A DNA stretch of 64,000 nt from Pseudofulvimonas gallinarii (GCF_004343305.1 NZ_SMAF01000004.1:62001-126000); one strand, 5' to 3'; counted from the first letter of the stretch, positions 45,701-54,367 are shown. Numbers and translations: made by a program. Notes: generated by a model not told the origin, from the letters alone.

Positions 45701-46511
45701 GCAGGCGATGATCCGGCCGGAGCTCCTCGAAGGTGGCGCCAGCCCGCCCTCGCCCGATGTCCATATCGCCAACCAGGATGACGTCGATGTCGCCACCACC
45801 GGCCTGCCGGTGTTCGCCAATGTCGAAGTCACGCTGGGCGACCGTGTGCGCATCGAAGGATACGGCCTGAAGGGCAGCCTCGGCGGCAAGCTCGACATCC
45901 GCGAACGTCCGGACAGCGATACCCGTGCACTGGGTGAAATCACGGTGGCCGGCACCTACCAGGCCTATGGCCAGGATCTCGACATCGAACGCGGCCGCCT
46001 GCTGTTCTCCGGCCCGGTCGGAAACCCGGGCCTCGACATCCGCGCCATCCGCCGCATCGACGCCGTTACGGCAGGCCTGCAGGTCACCGGCTACGCTCAG
46101 CGCCCGATCCTCGAGGTCTATTCGGTGCCGGCGATGGACCAGGCCGAAGCCCTGTCGTACCTGGTACTGGGCCGTCCTTTGCGCCAGGCAACCAGCAGTG
46201 AAGACCAGAGTGCGCTCGGCACCGCCGCGACCGCCGTCAGTACCGCCGGTGGCGACCTGCTCGCCAAGTCGCTCGGCGCGCGCCTGGGCCTCGATGAGGT
46301 CGGCGTCGGCACCTCTCGCGAGCTCGGTGCCGGCGCCCTGACCGTGGGCAAGTACCTGTCACCACGCCTGTACCTGGGTTACGGGCGCAGCCTGTTTGAC
46401 GGTGGCCAGCTGATGACGCTGCGCTACCGCCTGACCGAGCGTTTCGAACTGGAGGCGCAGTCGGGCACCCGCGACAACAAGGCCGGCATCAACTACCGCC
46501 TGGAACGCTGA
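42726..46511 (+). CDS. tamB: Translocation and assembly module subunit TamB (AsmA-like, DUF490)
   Basis: The 1261-residue product has an N-terminal membrane anchor (YALWGLASLLVLVVLVVAWLGG), then a very long beta-rich periplasmic body with repeated amphipathic strands, and the C-terminal TamB/DUF490 domain with GNPGLDIRAIR, RPILEVYSVPAMDQAEALSY and YLVLGRPL, ending RDNKAGINYRLER. It spans the periplasm to reach TamA, and AsmA-like relatives carry phospholipids to the outer membrane. The GTG start at 42726 overlaps the tamA stop (GTGA). Confidence 0.94.
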   Translation: MRRGVRYALWGLASLLVLVVLVVAWLGGSQSGLRFALGQVRGLLSDRLDVGSAEGSLLGGMRLRDIRYYDPLVGDYRLALVEVAPRSRRLFSGELFLAGVTVEGVDITLAPPSDDTPAADDPFRLPPLHAPLAMQVESLEVRNVAVRQHDGTPVVDIESIDGAARWAGARLAVQQFDVRLQEGELGMTADIDTAADWAGDARVAFNLQWPDQPEPLAGVAQLQGPQDTPTIHLALAQPSAATLDLDWPAGLESRWRLSARSDGFDLDRLLADAPFRRIALSIEGEGDLHTAALDGSVRLDDYGVVLEALSLRRESPRVVLERLALGEADGSGRIDASGEIDLSGDTPVGRIAADWHGINPPLQAPFDQLAASGHVSASGTPSQLRARIDAVAQVNAQQVRLDAQLEGDPQRELRVAPFTLVTGNGQLDGEARLLLADGLGWDATLRAQQFDPGLLLADWPGQVDLDATSTGHVPAGDRDAMRANVEITRLGGQLRQRRLAGGGRLELADRESARTDLDLRLGDNRLRIEGRVGSTMDARLRADLPDPAAFLPDASGHVDADLTAQGSWPTLAIAGRINGEDVAFADVHVAGLSLDMDARSDFSGDNRLRVQATGLQLAGQHFDTLDLAAGGNEADNRMTLETDSAQGQLRLAVAGAWSRADSRWAGRIDTLELASPQLPEPLSLRDSSALQLSAQAVALERACLHGADTHVCLDGDWNAGSGGAIGFELARLPTAWLVALSGDDTLQASGELGGRGRLLIDADNHITGQVRVEGTPGRIAFVEAERSDERQPDLLAWTRLEGQVELAGDQRSVDATLELSPSGLLRVVAVTAPGDDGRDTLAGHVDVDVPDLSMLALLTPELVNPVGGVRGRIALGGTLDAPETRGNIELAGFGAEIPSAGLRVRDSNVKVVAGADGRLDIEGDVRTGDDGNLRIGGWVGPFAGERIAMEITLTGEQVLAADIPAARVFVSPDLRIVNNARGLRVLGKVAIPQAMIRPELLEGGASPPSPDVHIANQDDVDVATTGLPVFANVEVTLGDRVRIEGYGLKGSLGGKLDIRERPDSDTRALGEITVAGTYQAYGQDLDIERGRLLFSGPVGNPGLDIRAIRRIDAVTAGLQVTGYAQRPILEVYSVPAMDQAEALSYLVLGRPLRQATSSEDQSALGTAATAVSTAGGDLLAKSLGARLGLDEVGVGTSRELGAGALTVGKYLSPRLYLGYGRSLFDGGQLMTLRYRLTERFELEAQSGTRDNKAGINYRLER

Positions 46512-46546
46512 GCAGGACCGCGTCGACGGCGGAAACCGGTTGGGAA

Positions 46547-46577
46547 GAAGGGGCAGCGCCGCGCGCATGCCCCCTTC
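46547..46577. terminator. Hairpin between convergent tamB and otsA
   Basis: GAAGGGGCA pairs with TGCCCCCTTC across a 12-base loop with one bulged base. No T-tract is evident, so it is only a candidate terminator. Confidence 0.35.
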
Positions 46578-46612
46578 GTGTCGTCGAATGCAAAGTTGCA
46601 TCAGTGGTTGGA

Positions 46613-48118
46613 TCAGTGGTGCACGAGAAGGCGCCCGGCTGCAACCGGGCGCGCAGGCGTCCTCGCCTCGCGCAGCTGGCGCAGGAAGGAGCGGCTCCAG
46701 GCATGGATGTCGTTCTGGCGGATCACGCGCATCATCGCCTGCCAGCGCTCGCGACGTTCCGCCTTCGGCATGGCGATCGCGCGCGCCACGGTGTGCGCAG
46801 TGCCATAGACGTCGTACGGGTTCACCAGCAGGGCGGCGTCCAGCTCGCTGGCGGCGCCGGCGAACGACGACAGCACCAGCACGCCCGGATCGGCGGGATC
46901 CTGCGCTGCGACATATTCCTTCGCAACCAGGTTCATCCCGTCCCGCAACGGCGTCACCAGGCCGACTTTCGATCCGCGGTACAACGCCGCGAGCTTCCGG
47001 AGTGGCAGCGCTTCCCTGACACAGTCCACGGGCTGCCAGCCGTCCGCGCCACAGTGGCGGGTATTGATCGTCTCGACCAGCATCTCCACGTGATCCGCCA
47101 GCTCGCGATACGCATCGACATCGCCGCGTGATGTCGGTGCGACCTGCAGGAAACGGAAACGGCCCTGCAGCTGGGGATCATCGCGCAGCAGGCGATCGAT
47201 GCAGCGCAGGCGCTCCGGAATGCCCTTGGTGTAATCGAGGCGATCGACGCCGATGACCTGCGCGATGCCGTCATCGCGCTTGCCAGCGTCCGCGCGACTG
47301 CCGTTCGCCGCGAGCGCGGCAACGGCATCGGGGTCGATGCCGATCGGAAAGGGCTTAACCCGGAAGCCGCGACCATTGTCCAGCCGCACGCGCCCATCGT
47401 CCTCGATCCGGGCGCCATGCTCCCGTTCGAAGTAGTCACGGAGATTCAGTGCGTCCGTCTCGGTCTGCACGCCGATGAGATCGTAGGCGGACAGCATCGA
47501 CAGCAGGCGCTGGTGCGATGGCAGCAGCGACAGGGTCGCTGGCGCGGGCACCGGGGTATGCAGAAACAGCCCGATGGGAACGCGAACGCCCAATTCGCGT
47601 GCCTGGTACGCCAGCGGCAGCAGGTGGTAATCGTGGACCCAGATGATGTCGTCTTCACGGACAGCTGCGTGCAACTGGCGTGCAAAGTGCCGGTTGACGG
47701 CCAGGTATCCATGCAGATCGCGGGGATCGAACGCCATCAGGTCCGGTCGCGCATGCAGCAGCGGCCACATCACGCTGTTGGAAAATCCACGGTAGTAGCA
47801 GCGGTAATCCTCGTCGGTGAGGTCCCTGACGAGGAACTGCATGTTGCCAACCGTGCTCTCGTGCACCGAGGGCTTTTCGCGGGTTTCTCCGCTCCAACCC
47901 ATCCACAGGCCTTCGCTGCCCGCCAGCGCCGACTTCAGCGCCTGCCCGAGTCCGCCAACATGTTCGTGCTGCGGCTTGACGACTCGGTTCGAGACGACGA
48001 TCACTCGACGTTTCGATGTGCCCGGCGTAATCGTGGACAAGGAAGCGCGTCGAACGGCGCCGTTGGCCGGGTCATTGGCGGCGGTGTTGATGTGTGGTGA
48101 GGGCGAATCCATCGGCAT
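46613..48118 (-). CDS. otsA: Trehalose-6-phosphate synthase
   Basis: The 501-residue GT20 enzyme has VIVVSNRV and GGLGQALKSAL, WVHDYHLLPLA, LHTPVPAPATL, GVDRLDYTKGIPERL, FLQVAPTSRGDV and PLRDGMNLVAKEY, the binding sites for UDP-glucose and glucose-6-phosphate. It makes trehalose-6-phosphate, a step in osmoprotectant synthesis. The phosphatase otsB is not in the window. GGAG lies close to the ATG at 48118; an ATG at 48112 is equally possible. The first 35 residues are a variable leader. A 9-bp direct repeat lies upstream. Confidence 0.94.
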   Translation of the reverse strand: MPMDSPSPHINTAANDPANGAVRRASLSTITPGTSKRRVIVVSNRVVKPQHEHVGGLGQALKSALAGSEGLWMGWSGETREKPSVHESTVGNMQFLVRDLTDEDYRCYYRGFSNSVMWPLLHARPDLMAFDPRDLHGYLAVNRHFARQLHAAVREDDIIWVHDYHLLPLAYQARELGVRVPIGLFLHTPVPAPATLSLLPSHQRLLSMLSAYDLIGVQTETDALNLRDYFEREHGARIEDDGRVRLDNGRGFRVKPFPIGIDPDAVAALAANGSRADAGKRDDGIAQVIGVDRLDYTKGIPERLRCIDRLLRDDPQLQGRFRFLQVAPTSRGDVDAYRELADHVEMLVETINTRHCGADGWQPVDCVREALPLRKLAALYRGSKVGLVTPLRDGMNLVAKEYVAAQDPADPGVLVLSSFAGAASELDAALLVNPYDVYGTAHTVARAIAMPKAERRERWQAMMRVIRQNDIHAWSRSFLRQLREARTPARPVAAGRLLVHH

Positions 48119-48143
48119 CGATCTCCATGAGTCTGCGCTGCTT

Positions 48144-48163
48144 CAAAGCAAGTCCAAAGCAAG
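48144..48163. repeat. Direct repeat upstream of otsA
   Basis: CAAAGCAAG occurs at 48144-48152 and 48155-48163, an 11-bp period, 26-45 bases upstream of the otsA ATG on its template side. One helical turn spacing is compatible with a tandem operator, but no regulator is implied. Confidence 0.5.
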
Positions 48164-48179
48164 GTCGATGCCAGCTGCA

Positions 48180-48365
48180 TCAATCCTTCTTCCTGCGCTC
48201 CGGTGCATCGAGGTTGGGACGCCGATACACGCCACCGCGATAGGTCTTTCCTTCGGAGAGATCCGCCGGCTGAACGGTCCGGTCTCCGGAGGAGTGCGGC
48301 ATCGTCCGCGGCGCGGTGTCGTTGTCTTGTACCGAAGGCGGCTCCTTCCGCTTAGCGGCCATCGT
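48180..48365 (-). CDS. Small hydrophilic protein, function unknown
   Basis: The 61-residue product (MAAKRKEPPSVQDNDTAPRT at the start, SEGKTYRGGVYRRPNLDAPE near the end) is highly charged with no hydrophobic core and probably disordered. GGAG is eight bases before the ATG at 48365. Its start overlaps the end of the lipoprotein gene by 14 bases. Length and composition resemble small proteins encoded near stress genes. I recognise no family. Confidence 0.55.
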   Translation of the reverse strand, partial: TMAAKRKEPPSVQDNDTAPRTMPHSSGDRTVQPADLSEGKTYRGGVYRRPNLDAPERRKKD

Positions 48366-48684
48366 CCTGCTCCCGGTCCTGCTGTGGTCCAGTGCCCTTT
48401 TGCGGAGGTGCAACAGGCTGCGCGCCGGCCCGCGGCGCCGACGGATCCATCCGGCGCTGCGCGTCACCATCACCGCCGGGATGCGCGTCGGCGCGGACCG
48501 TCGGGGCGATCCGCAGGCATTCATGCGAATCGGGCGCCTGCAGCTCGGCACAACGGCCATCGCGAGCCGCCTGTTCGATCGCCGCACGCGACGTATCGCC
48601 ATATGCACGATCATCGAGGCGATCGTCCTGCGAATTGCCACAGGCGGCGAAGAGGCCGATCGCGGATATGAATAGAATTCTCAT
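48352..48684 (-). CDS. Small putative lipoprotein, function unknown
   Basis: The 110-residue precursor begins MRILFISAIGLFAACGN, a compact lipoprotein signal with lipobox FAAC. The mature part is polar, with RAAIEQAARDGRCAELQAPD and SHECLRIAP (two cysteines), then a Pro/Gln/Gly-rich low-complexity tail. AGGTGA lies about nine bases before the ATG. It overlaps the next small gene. Confidence 0.62.
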   Translation of the reverse strand: MRILFISAIGLFAACGNSQDDRLDDRAYGDTSRAAIEQAARDGRCAELQAPDSHECLRIAPTVRADAHPGGDGDAQRRMDPSAPRAGAQPVAPPQKGTGPQQDREQDDGR

Positions 48685-48703
48685 GAGGTCACCTGTCTAG
48701 GGG

Positions 48704-49508
<805 letters not shown>

Positions 49509-49588
49509 AGCTCCCGACGCCGGAAGCCCGGCTTGGCATGGCCGGTGCAACTACAGCGCCAGTCCACCCCAACACCAGGAGATACGTC

Positions 49589-50206
49589 ATGGCCAAGGCG
49601 GAGCCGGGCTTCAACGCTGAACAGCTCAACGAACTGCTCTACCAGGCCCTCGAAACCGAAATGGGCGGCATCGAGATCTACGAAACCGCCATCGAGTGTG
49701 CGGTCAACGACGACCTGCGCGAAGAGTGGGAGAAGTACCACGCGGAAACCGTGAACCACCGCGACATCCTGCTCGGCGTATTCGAGCAGCTCGGCCTGGA
49801 TCCGGAAGTGCAGACGCCGGGTCGCCAGGTGGTCCACCACATCGGCCAGTCGCTGGTCGAAGCCATGCGCATGGCGCTCGCCGAAGGCAAGGGCCCGGCC
49901 AGCGAGCTGGTTGCCGCCGAATGCGTGGTGCTCGCGGAAACCAAGGACCACATGAACTGGGAACTGCTCGGCAAGCTGGTCGAGCACAGCCGTGGTGACC
50001 ATACCGGCATCCTCAAGGAAGCCTACGAGCAGGTCGAACAGGAAGAGGACCACCACCTCTACCACACGGCCGGCTGGGCCCGCGAACTGTGGATCCAGAG
50101 CCTGGGCATGCCGGCCGTGCTGCCGCCTCCGGAAGAGGTCAAGAATGTCGAGACCGCCATCGGCGCTTCGCGTGCCGAGCAGGCCCGCGACAACATGATC
50201 AACTGA
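49589..50206 (+). CDS. Ferritin-like four-helix protein, function unknown
   Basis: The 205-residue helical protein has carboxylate/histidine pairs expected of a ferritin-like di-iron site: LETEMGGIEIYETAIE, EWEKYHAETVNHRD, AECVVLAETKDHMNWEL and YEQVEQEEDHHLYHTAG. It lacks a signal peptide. The arrangement suggests iron or peroxide chemistry, but no named family was recognised with certainty. A perfect AGGAGA precedes the ATG at 49589, and a strong terminator follows, so it is probably a well-expressed single gene. Confidence 0.78.
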   Translation: MAKAEPGFNAEQLNELLYQALETEMGGIEIYETAIECAVNDDLREEWEKYHAETVNHRDILLGVFEQLGLDPEVQTPGRQVVHHIGQSLVEAMRMALAEGKGPASELVAAECVVLAETKDHMNWELLGKLVEHSRGDHTGILKEAYEQVEQEEDHHLYHTAGWARELWIQSLGMPAVLPPPEEVKNVETAIGASRAEQARDNMIN

Positions 50207-50230
50207 TACGGACGGACGCTTTGCCCGCGG

Positions 50231-50279
50231 CGTCCTGCATGACCGGCCTTGCCGGCTCGTGCAGGACGCATTGTTTTTT
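50231..50279 (+). terminator. Rho-independent terminator after the ferritin-like gene
   Basis: CGTCCTGCA pairs with TGCAGGACG around an inner CCGG/CCGG stem, followed by TTTTTT at 50274-50279. It begins 24 bases after the stop. Confidence 0.88.
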
Positions 50280-50287
50280 GCCGCCCG

Positions 50288-51655
50288 TCAATCCTGCACG
50301 GGCGCTTCCCAGCGCGAAAGATCCTGCTCCAGGCCGTCGATGCCTTCCCACGGATCGGCATTCAGGCGTTTGAGCCGGGCCGGCAGCGTCGCCAGCGAAT
50401 AGGCGTCCGACTGTTTCAGTCGGCCCAGCTCGCGCCAGGCCAGCGACACGGCGACCGGTGCGCCGGGCCGCGCGCGCAACGAGTACGAGGCCACGCTGGT
50501 GGCACCGCGGCTGTTGCGCAGGTAGTCCACGAAGATCCTGTTCCGGCGACGGCTCATGGTCGCCACCGACACATAACGTTGCGGCTCGCTGGCAACCAGG
50601 GCTTCGGCGAATGCGCGGGCGAAGTTCTTCACCAGGGGCCAGCGGCTGCGCGGCCGCAATGGCAGCGCCACGTGCAGGCCCTTGCCCCCGGAGGTGCGCA
50701 GGAACGACTGGAAGCCGATCTCCGCTAGCCGGTCACGGACGGTCAGCGCCGCTTCCTTCACCTGGTCCCAGGAAATCCCCGGGCCGGGATCGAGATCGAA
50801 CACCACGCGGTCGGCGCGCTCCGGATCGTCGGAACGCGCGCCCCAGGGGTGGAATTCCAGTGCGTTCATCTGCACGAGGGCCATGACATCGGCTGCGTTC
50901 TCGACAACCAGGTAATCGGCGCGCTTGCCGGATTCCTCGCGCAGCCGGACATGGCCCACCTCGTCCATGCCGCCACTGTGGTGCTTCTGGAAGAAACAGG
51001 AGCCGCCCAATCCCTCCGGGCAGCGGATGATCGACAGGGGCCGGCCGACGATTTCCGGCAGGAACCAATCCATCACCTTCGCGTAGTAGTCGGCGACATC
51101 GGCCTTGGTGAAGCCGTCTTCGGGATACACCACCCGTTCCGGACTGGTCAGGCGGCGCACGGTTTCGTCTGGCGCCTTTGGACCTTTCCGCCGTGCGGTG
51201 CGCCTGCCGCTTCCCCCGGTGGCCGGCGCCTGTGCGCCGGAACGCCGATCACTGTCAGAGAGTGCGTCCACGGACTTGTCCTCGCGCAGGGACTTGAATG
51301 AGGCCTGCCGCAACAGGCCGCTGGAGGCATGTCCCCGGACATTGACCTCGATCACGAACAAGGGCTCGAACCAGCGCGCGCCGCGCAGTTCGGTGTCGTT
51401 CGCAGGGATGCGGACCGTCGGGTCGCGGCCACCCGCCTTGCCGATCATGCGCGTGATCCGCCGGATCATCTCGTCGGAGAACCCGCTGCCGACGCGGCCG
51501 GCATAGGTCCATGCGCCGGCATCGTCGGGGCGCGCCAGCAACAGCGAGCCGAAACCGGTCCGGCTGCCCTGCGGTGGCGTGAACCCGACCACGGCATATT
51601 CATCGCCTTCGACCAGCTTGCTTTTCCGCCAGTCGTCACCGCGTCCACTGCGATG
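50288..51655 (-). pseudogene. ligD: 5'-truncated ATP-dependent DNA ligase LigD (OB-fold and polymerase domains only)
   Basis: The frame begins at SGRGDDWRKSKLVEGDEYAV and GFTPPQGSRTGFGSLLLAR, the C-terminal OB-fold of the LigD ligase domain. After a linker it continues into the polymerase/primase domain (TSPERVVYPEDGFTKADVAD, GGSCFFQKHH, VVFDLDPGPGISW, TSGGKGLHVALPL, RIFVDYLRN). The phosphoesterase and ligase adenylation domains that should precede it are missing. Upstream of about 51655 the frame reads unrelated low-complexity sequence that is antisense to a ctaG remnant. The polymerase part looks intact and might still be made from an internal start. No ku gene is present. LigD normally repairs double-strand breaks with Ku. 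Confidence 0.82.
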
Positions 51656-51834
51656 GGGTCGATCGGCCCGTTTCGGTCCTGGACCTGGATCCGCTGATCG
51701 ACCAGCAGCTGGCCGGACTGGTGATGTGGGTCCCCACCTGCCTGCCATACCTCGTCGCGGCCGCCGCCATTGTGGTGACGAGACTGGGACCGTACTCCAA
51801 CCGGCGGATGCGGGACGGGCGCCCTGCCGATTGA
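51652..51834 (+). pseudogene. 3' remnant of a CtaG-type cytochrome c oxidase assembly gene
   Basis: The plus-strand frame reads VLDLDPLIDQQLAGLVMWVP followed by TCLPYLVAAAAIVVTRLGP and stops at TGA 51832-51834. The D-Q-Q-L-A-G-L-x-M-W-V-P segment and following helix are the C-terminal end of caa3-type CtaG membrane proteins. No start or the other helices exist upstream, where the sequence is instead the antisense of truncated ligD. The remnant is about 60 codons. Confidence 0.72.
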
Positions 51835-51972
51835 CCGGGCTGCAGCAGCGCGCCGGCGATGAAGAGGTTGGCGGCGACACGAGCGCAACGAAGGCCAAAC
51901 GGACCGCGCTTCCGCGCAGTCCGTGGCAAGGCCGTTGCTGCCCCACTACACCGCCAACGACAGGTCAATGCC
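51835..51972. other. Short non-coding stretch between the ctaG remnant and a small ORF
   Basis: I see no gene, terminator or strong promoter here. The region up to 52373 is covered only by the doubtful ORF at 51973. Confidence 0.5.
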
Positions 51973-52377
51973 ATGAGCACGACTCCGCGCCGACACCATA
52001 GCCATGGAAACACGCCCGACGACCGTTCCGCACGCCTGCCCGATTCCATCCGCAAGGCAACGGTCGACGGCGCCGAAAACGCGAATTCGGAAGACACCGC
52101 AGCCACCTCCAACGACGCATCCGCGGGCCGCAACGACGGCCCGGGCGGCTACGCACCCACGGTGTCGCCCGATGACGACACCCCACGTCGTCCCGGCGAC
52201 AGCGGCAGCGGGATGCGGGATGCGGGATGCGGGAAAAGGGCGCCAGTGACGACCGGCGCCCGCCACCGCTCGACGACAGGCAACGCTAGAAGACAGGCAC
52301 CGACCGGCACCCGCCGGTCCTTTCCCCCATTTCGCCGGCAACACCCGGCAAACCCTATCCAGGAGCTGATCGCATGA
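51973..52377 (+). CDS. Hypothetical disordered protein (doubtful)
   Basis: The frame gives 134 residues, starting MSTTPRRHHSHGNTPDDRSA, very polar and rich in Thr, Asp, Gly, Arg and Pro, without hydrophobic segments. AGG lies nine bases before the ATG and the stop overlaps the CBS gene start (ATGA), which favours reality. A 7-bp tandem repeat at 52208-52234 within it alters the frame with each copy, and the sequence after the repeat looks less protein-like, so the true end may be elsewhere. No family recognised. Confidence 0.38.
   Translation: MSTTPRRHHSHGNTPDDRSARLPDSIRKATVDGAENANSEDTAATSNDASAGRNDGPGGYAPTVSPDDDTPRRPGDSGSGMRDAGCGKRAPVTTGARHRSTTGNARRQAPTGTRRSFPPFRRQHPANPIQELIA
52208..52234. 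repeat. 7-bp tandem repeat (GCGGGAT, three full copies plus six bases)
   Basis: Copies start at 52208, 52215 and 52222, with GCGGGA at 52229. Gain or loss of a copy would shift the frame of the small ORF that spans it. Confidence 0.9.
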
Positions 52378-52787
52378 AAGTCAGGGACGTAATGAGCCGC
52401 GATGTGAAGACCATCCCGGCAACCGGCACACTGCACGAAGTGGCGGTACTGATGAAGCAGAATGACATTGGCAGCGTGCCCGTGGCGGAGCAGAACCGCC
52501 TCGTCGGGATGGTTACCGACCGTGACCTGGTAATCCGGGCGCTGGCCGAACAGCTGCCCTCCGACACGCCCGTGCGCACGATCATGACCGACAAGGTGAT
52601 GTATTGCTTTGATGACCAGGACCTCGCCGATGCCGTGCGCAACATGGCGGAGTTCGAGGTCAGGCGCCTGCCGGTGGTGGACCGCGAGAAACTGCTGGTC
52701 GGCGTCCTTTCGCTCAGCAATGTCGCCTCGGGCGACGATGACGAGCTCAGCGGCGAGCTGCTCGACGGCGTGGCGACGCCGCACTGA
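52374..52787 (+). CDS. Tandem CBS-domain protein
   Basis: The 137-residue product is composed of two CBS domains: MKVRDVMSRDVKTIPATGTL with IGSVPVAEQNRLVGMVTDRD, and VRTIMTDKVMYCFDDQDLAD with EVRRLPVVDREKLLVGVLS. Such stand-alone pairs bind adenine nucleotides and report energy status. A hydrophilic tail (SGDDDELSGELLDG) follows. AGGAG lies nine bases before the ATG. A strong terminator follows. Confidence 0.9.
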   Translation: MKVRDVMSRDVKTIPATGTLHEVAVLMKQNDIGSVPVAEQNRLVGMVTDRDLVIRALAEQLPSDTPVRTIMTDKVMYCFDDQDLADAVRNMAEFEVRRLPVVDREKLLVGVLSLSNVASGDDDELSGELLDGVATPH

Positions 52788-52828
52788 CGACATCGCGGGG
52801 AGCATGGCTCATCGCCATCCTCCGGTCA

Positions 52829-52865
52829 CAAAAAAACCGGGATCGATCGATCCCGGTTTTTTTTC
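52829..52865. terminator. Bidirectional Rho-independent terminator
   Basis: AAAAAAACCGGGATCGA and TCGATCCCGGTTTTTTTT form a long perfect palindromic stem with A and T tracts, serving the CBS gene (plus) and the secreted-protein gene (minus). Confidence 0.9.
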
Positions 52866-52941
52866 CTGGCTGGATTTTTCTTCACGGCCGGACGTCGCGT
52901 GCACGAGCCGGGTTTGAGGGGGTTTGAGGGCTGCGACGCGA

Positions 52942-53799
52942 TCAGGGCATCGGTGCGTGGACGGCGTGCACGACGCCGATCTGGCTGTAGGCGTCGAAGC
53001 CCGGGCTGCGCAGCGCATTCAGGGCCGTCGGCGGCTCGATCGCGCCATCGCTGATCGACCACAAACCGGTCTCGGTGCCGACGTACATGGGCAGCGCGGC
53101 CCAGAGGCTCCAGTACACGTGCGCCTCGGTCGGCGCCGGGTCGCCGGGATTGGCCGCCACCATCACGCCGATGCTTGCGTCACTGCGGTCCAGTTCGATG
53201 CACGTATCGGCAATGGCGTGACGGGCCAGCACTTCGCGCCCATCGGTGTCGATGCGGTGGCTGCCGCCGACCGGTATCGAGCCGTGGTCGCTGGCCTGGG
53301 GCAGCAGGTAGACCTGCCACTGTCCGCGCGCTGTCGGATCCGGAAGAACGATGCTGCGCGTGTCGTGGCCGCAGGTATCGACCTGCGCCCCCTCGGCAAC
53401 GGCGCGGGCCGCCAGCGCCTTGCGCTGGTAGGCGCCCAGGGCGGCCGGCGTCGCGAACACCTCCAGCGGACCGGAACGGTAGTCATGCAGCTCGATGTCG
53501 ACGCGATACAAGGCCGCCGGCGTCGCATCGACGAAGGTCACCCGGATCAGCGACTCGTCGATTTTCTCGGAGACGGCGGTGACCACGCGATCATCATGGG
53601 TGAACGTGCGGCTGGCCTGCGCGCGCCGCTGCGCCGCTGCCAGCGCGCGATCGTGCTGGAACAGCAGGTGGCCGCGTGCCTGGATGTCCGCCCAGCTTGC
53701 CGCTGGCATGGCATGGCTCTCGCCGGCCTGGATGGAGGGCGCCGCCAGCGACGCTGTCGTGATCAGCAGGGCGGCCATACTGGACTGGATGCGATTCAT
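52942..53799 (-). CDS. Secreted protein of unknown function
   Basis: The 285-residue precursor has a signal peptide (SSMAALLITTASLAAPSIQA). The mature protein shows no transmembrane segment. It contains two cysteines, at VDTCGHD and ADTCIELD, which may form a disulfide, and alternating beta-like segments (LIRVTFVDATPAALYRVDIE, HVYWSLWAALPMYVGTETGL). I recognise no family. GGAG precedes the ATG at 53799. It lies 35 bases downstream of the PPOX gene on the same strand. Confidence 0.75.
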   Translation of the reverse strand: MNRIQSSMAALLITTASLAAPSIQAGESHAMPAASWADIQARGHLLFQHDRALAAAQRRAQASRTFTHDDRVVTAVSEKIDESLIRVTFVDATPAALYRVDIELHDYRSGPLEVFATPAALGAYQRKALAARAVAEGAQVDTCGHDTRSIVLPDPTARGQWQVYLLPQASDHGSIPVGGSHRIDTDGREVLARHAIADTCIELDRSDASIGVMVAANPGDPAPTEAHVYWSLWAALPMYVGTETGLWSISDGAIEPPTALNALRSPGFDAYSQIGVVHAVHAPMP

Positions 53800-53834
53800 G
53801 GGACGTGTACTCCGTCGTGTCCTTTGCGTTCACG

Positions 53835-54353
53835 TCAACCGTGGGCGGCGCGCACGTCCAGCGTGCGGTTCTCGCCAAGGTCCTGGGGTCCGTCGCCGGC
53901 GATTGCACGCACCAGCTTCAGTGCCTGGCCCACCAGTCCGCCGGTGCTGCGCCAGTATTCGGCGCTGTCGACCTCGACCCTGAGCAGCGCGAGGTCCGGA
54001 TCATCCTTGCCACCGGGGAAGAAGATCTTCGACTGCGTGCTCCACAGGTCATCGATCTTCGCGCGGTCACGGATGACTTCGGCGCGCCCGGTGACGGAGA
54101 CGTACAGGTGCTTGCCCGGACGGGCATAGCTCAGGTTGATCCGCGGATCCCCGGCGATGTCGTCGACCTTGCCGCTGCTGGCGTGGGTGAAGAACCAGAG
54201 GGCGCCGTCCGGATCCGCCTGCAGCGTCGCCAGCGGCCGGCTGACAAGACTTCCGTCCGGCGCGCGCGAAACAAGCATGGCCACCTCGATGTCCTCGATC
54301 AGTTCGGCGAGGGTCTGCACTTCGGCGTTCGCGTTGCGGGTATCGTTCTGCAT
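53835..54353 (-). CDS. Pyridoxamine 5'-phosphate oxidase-like FMN-binding protein (general stress protein 26 type)
   Basis: The 172-residue split-barrel protein has IEVAMLVSRAPDGSLVSRPL, LWFFTHASSGKVDDIAGDPR, YVSVTGRAEVIRDRAKIDDL and FFPGGKDDPDLALLRVEVDS, matching the general stress protein 26 branch of the PPOX superfamily, which binds flavin. AAGGA lies six bases before the ATG at 54353. It is 14 bases downstream of a small acidic-protein gene and probably co-transcribed with it. Confidence 0.87.
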   Translation of the reverse strand: MQNDTRNANAEVQTLAELIEDIEVAMLVSRAPDGSLVSRPLATLQADPDGALWFFTHASSGKVDDIAGDPRINLSYARPGKHLYVSVTGRAEVIRDRAKIDDLWSTQSKIFFPGGKDDPDLALLRVEVDSAEYWRSTGGLVGQALKLVRAIAGDGPQDLGENRTLDVRAAHG

Positions 54354-54367
54354 GGCCGTTCCTTCCC

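Noticed and set aside
51655-51946. N-terminal extension of the LigD frame
   Set aside because: The sequence is antisense to the ctaG remnant and low in complexity; it has no LigD homology, so it was not counted as part of the gene.
52914-52930. GGGTTTGAG repeated twice as a possible mobile-element end
   Set aside because: Only a short local duplication; no transposase, longer inverted repeat or target duplication found nearby.
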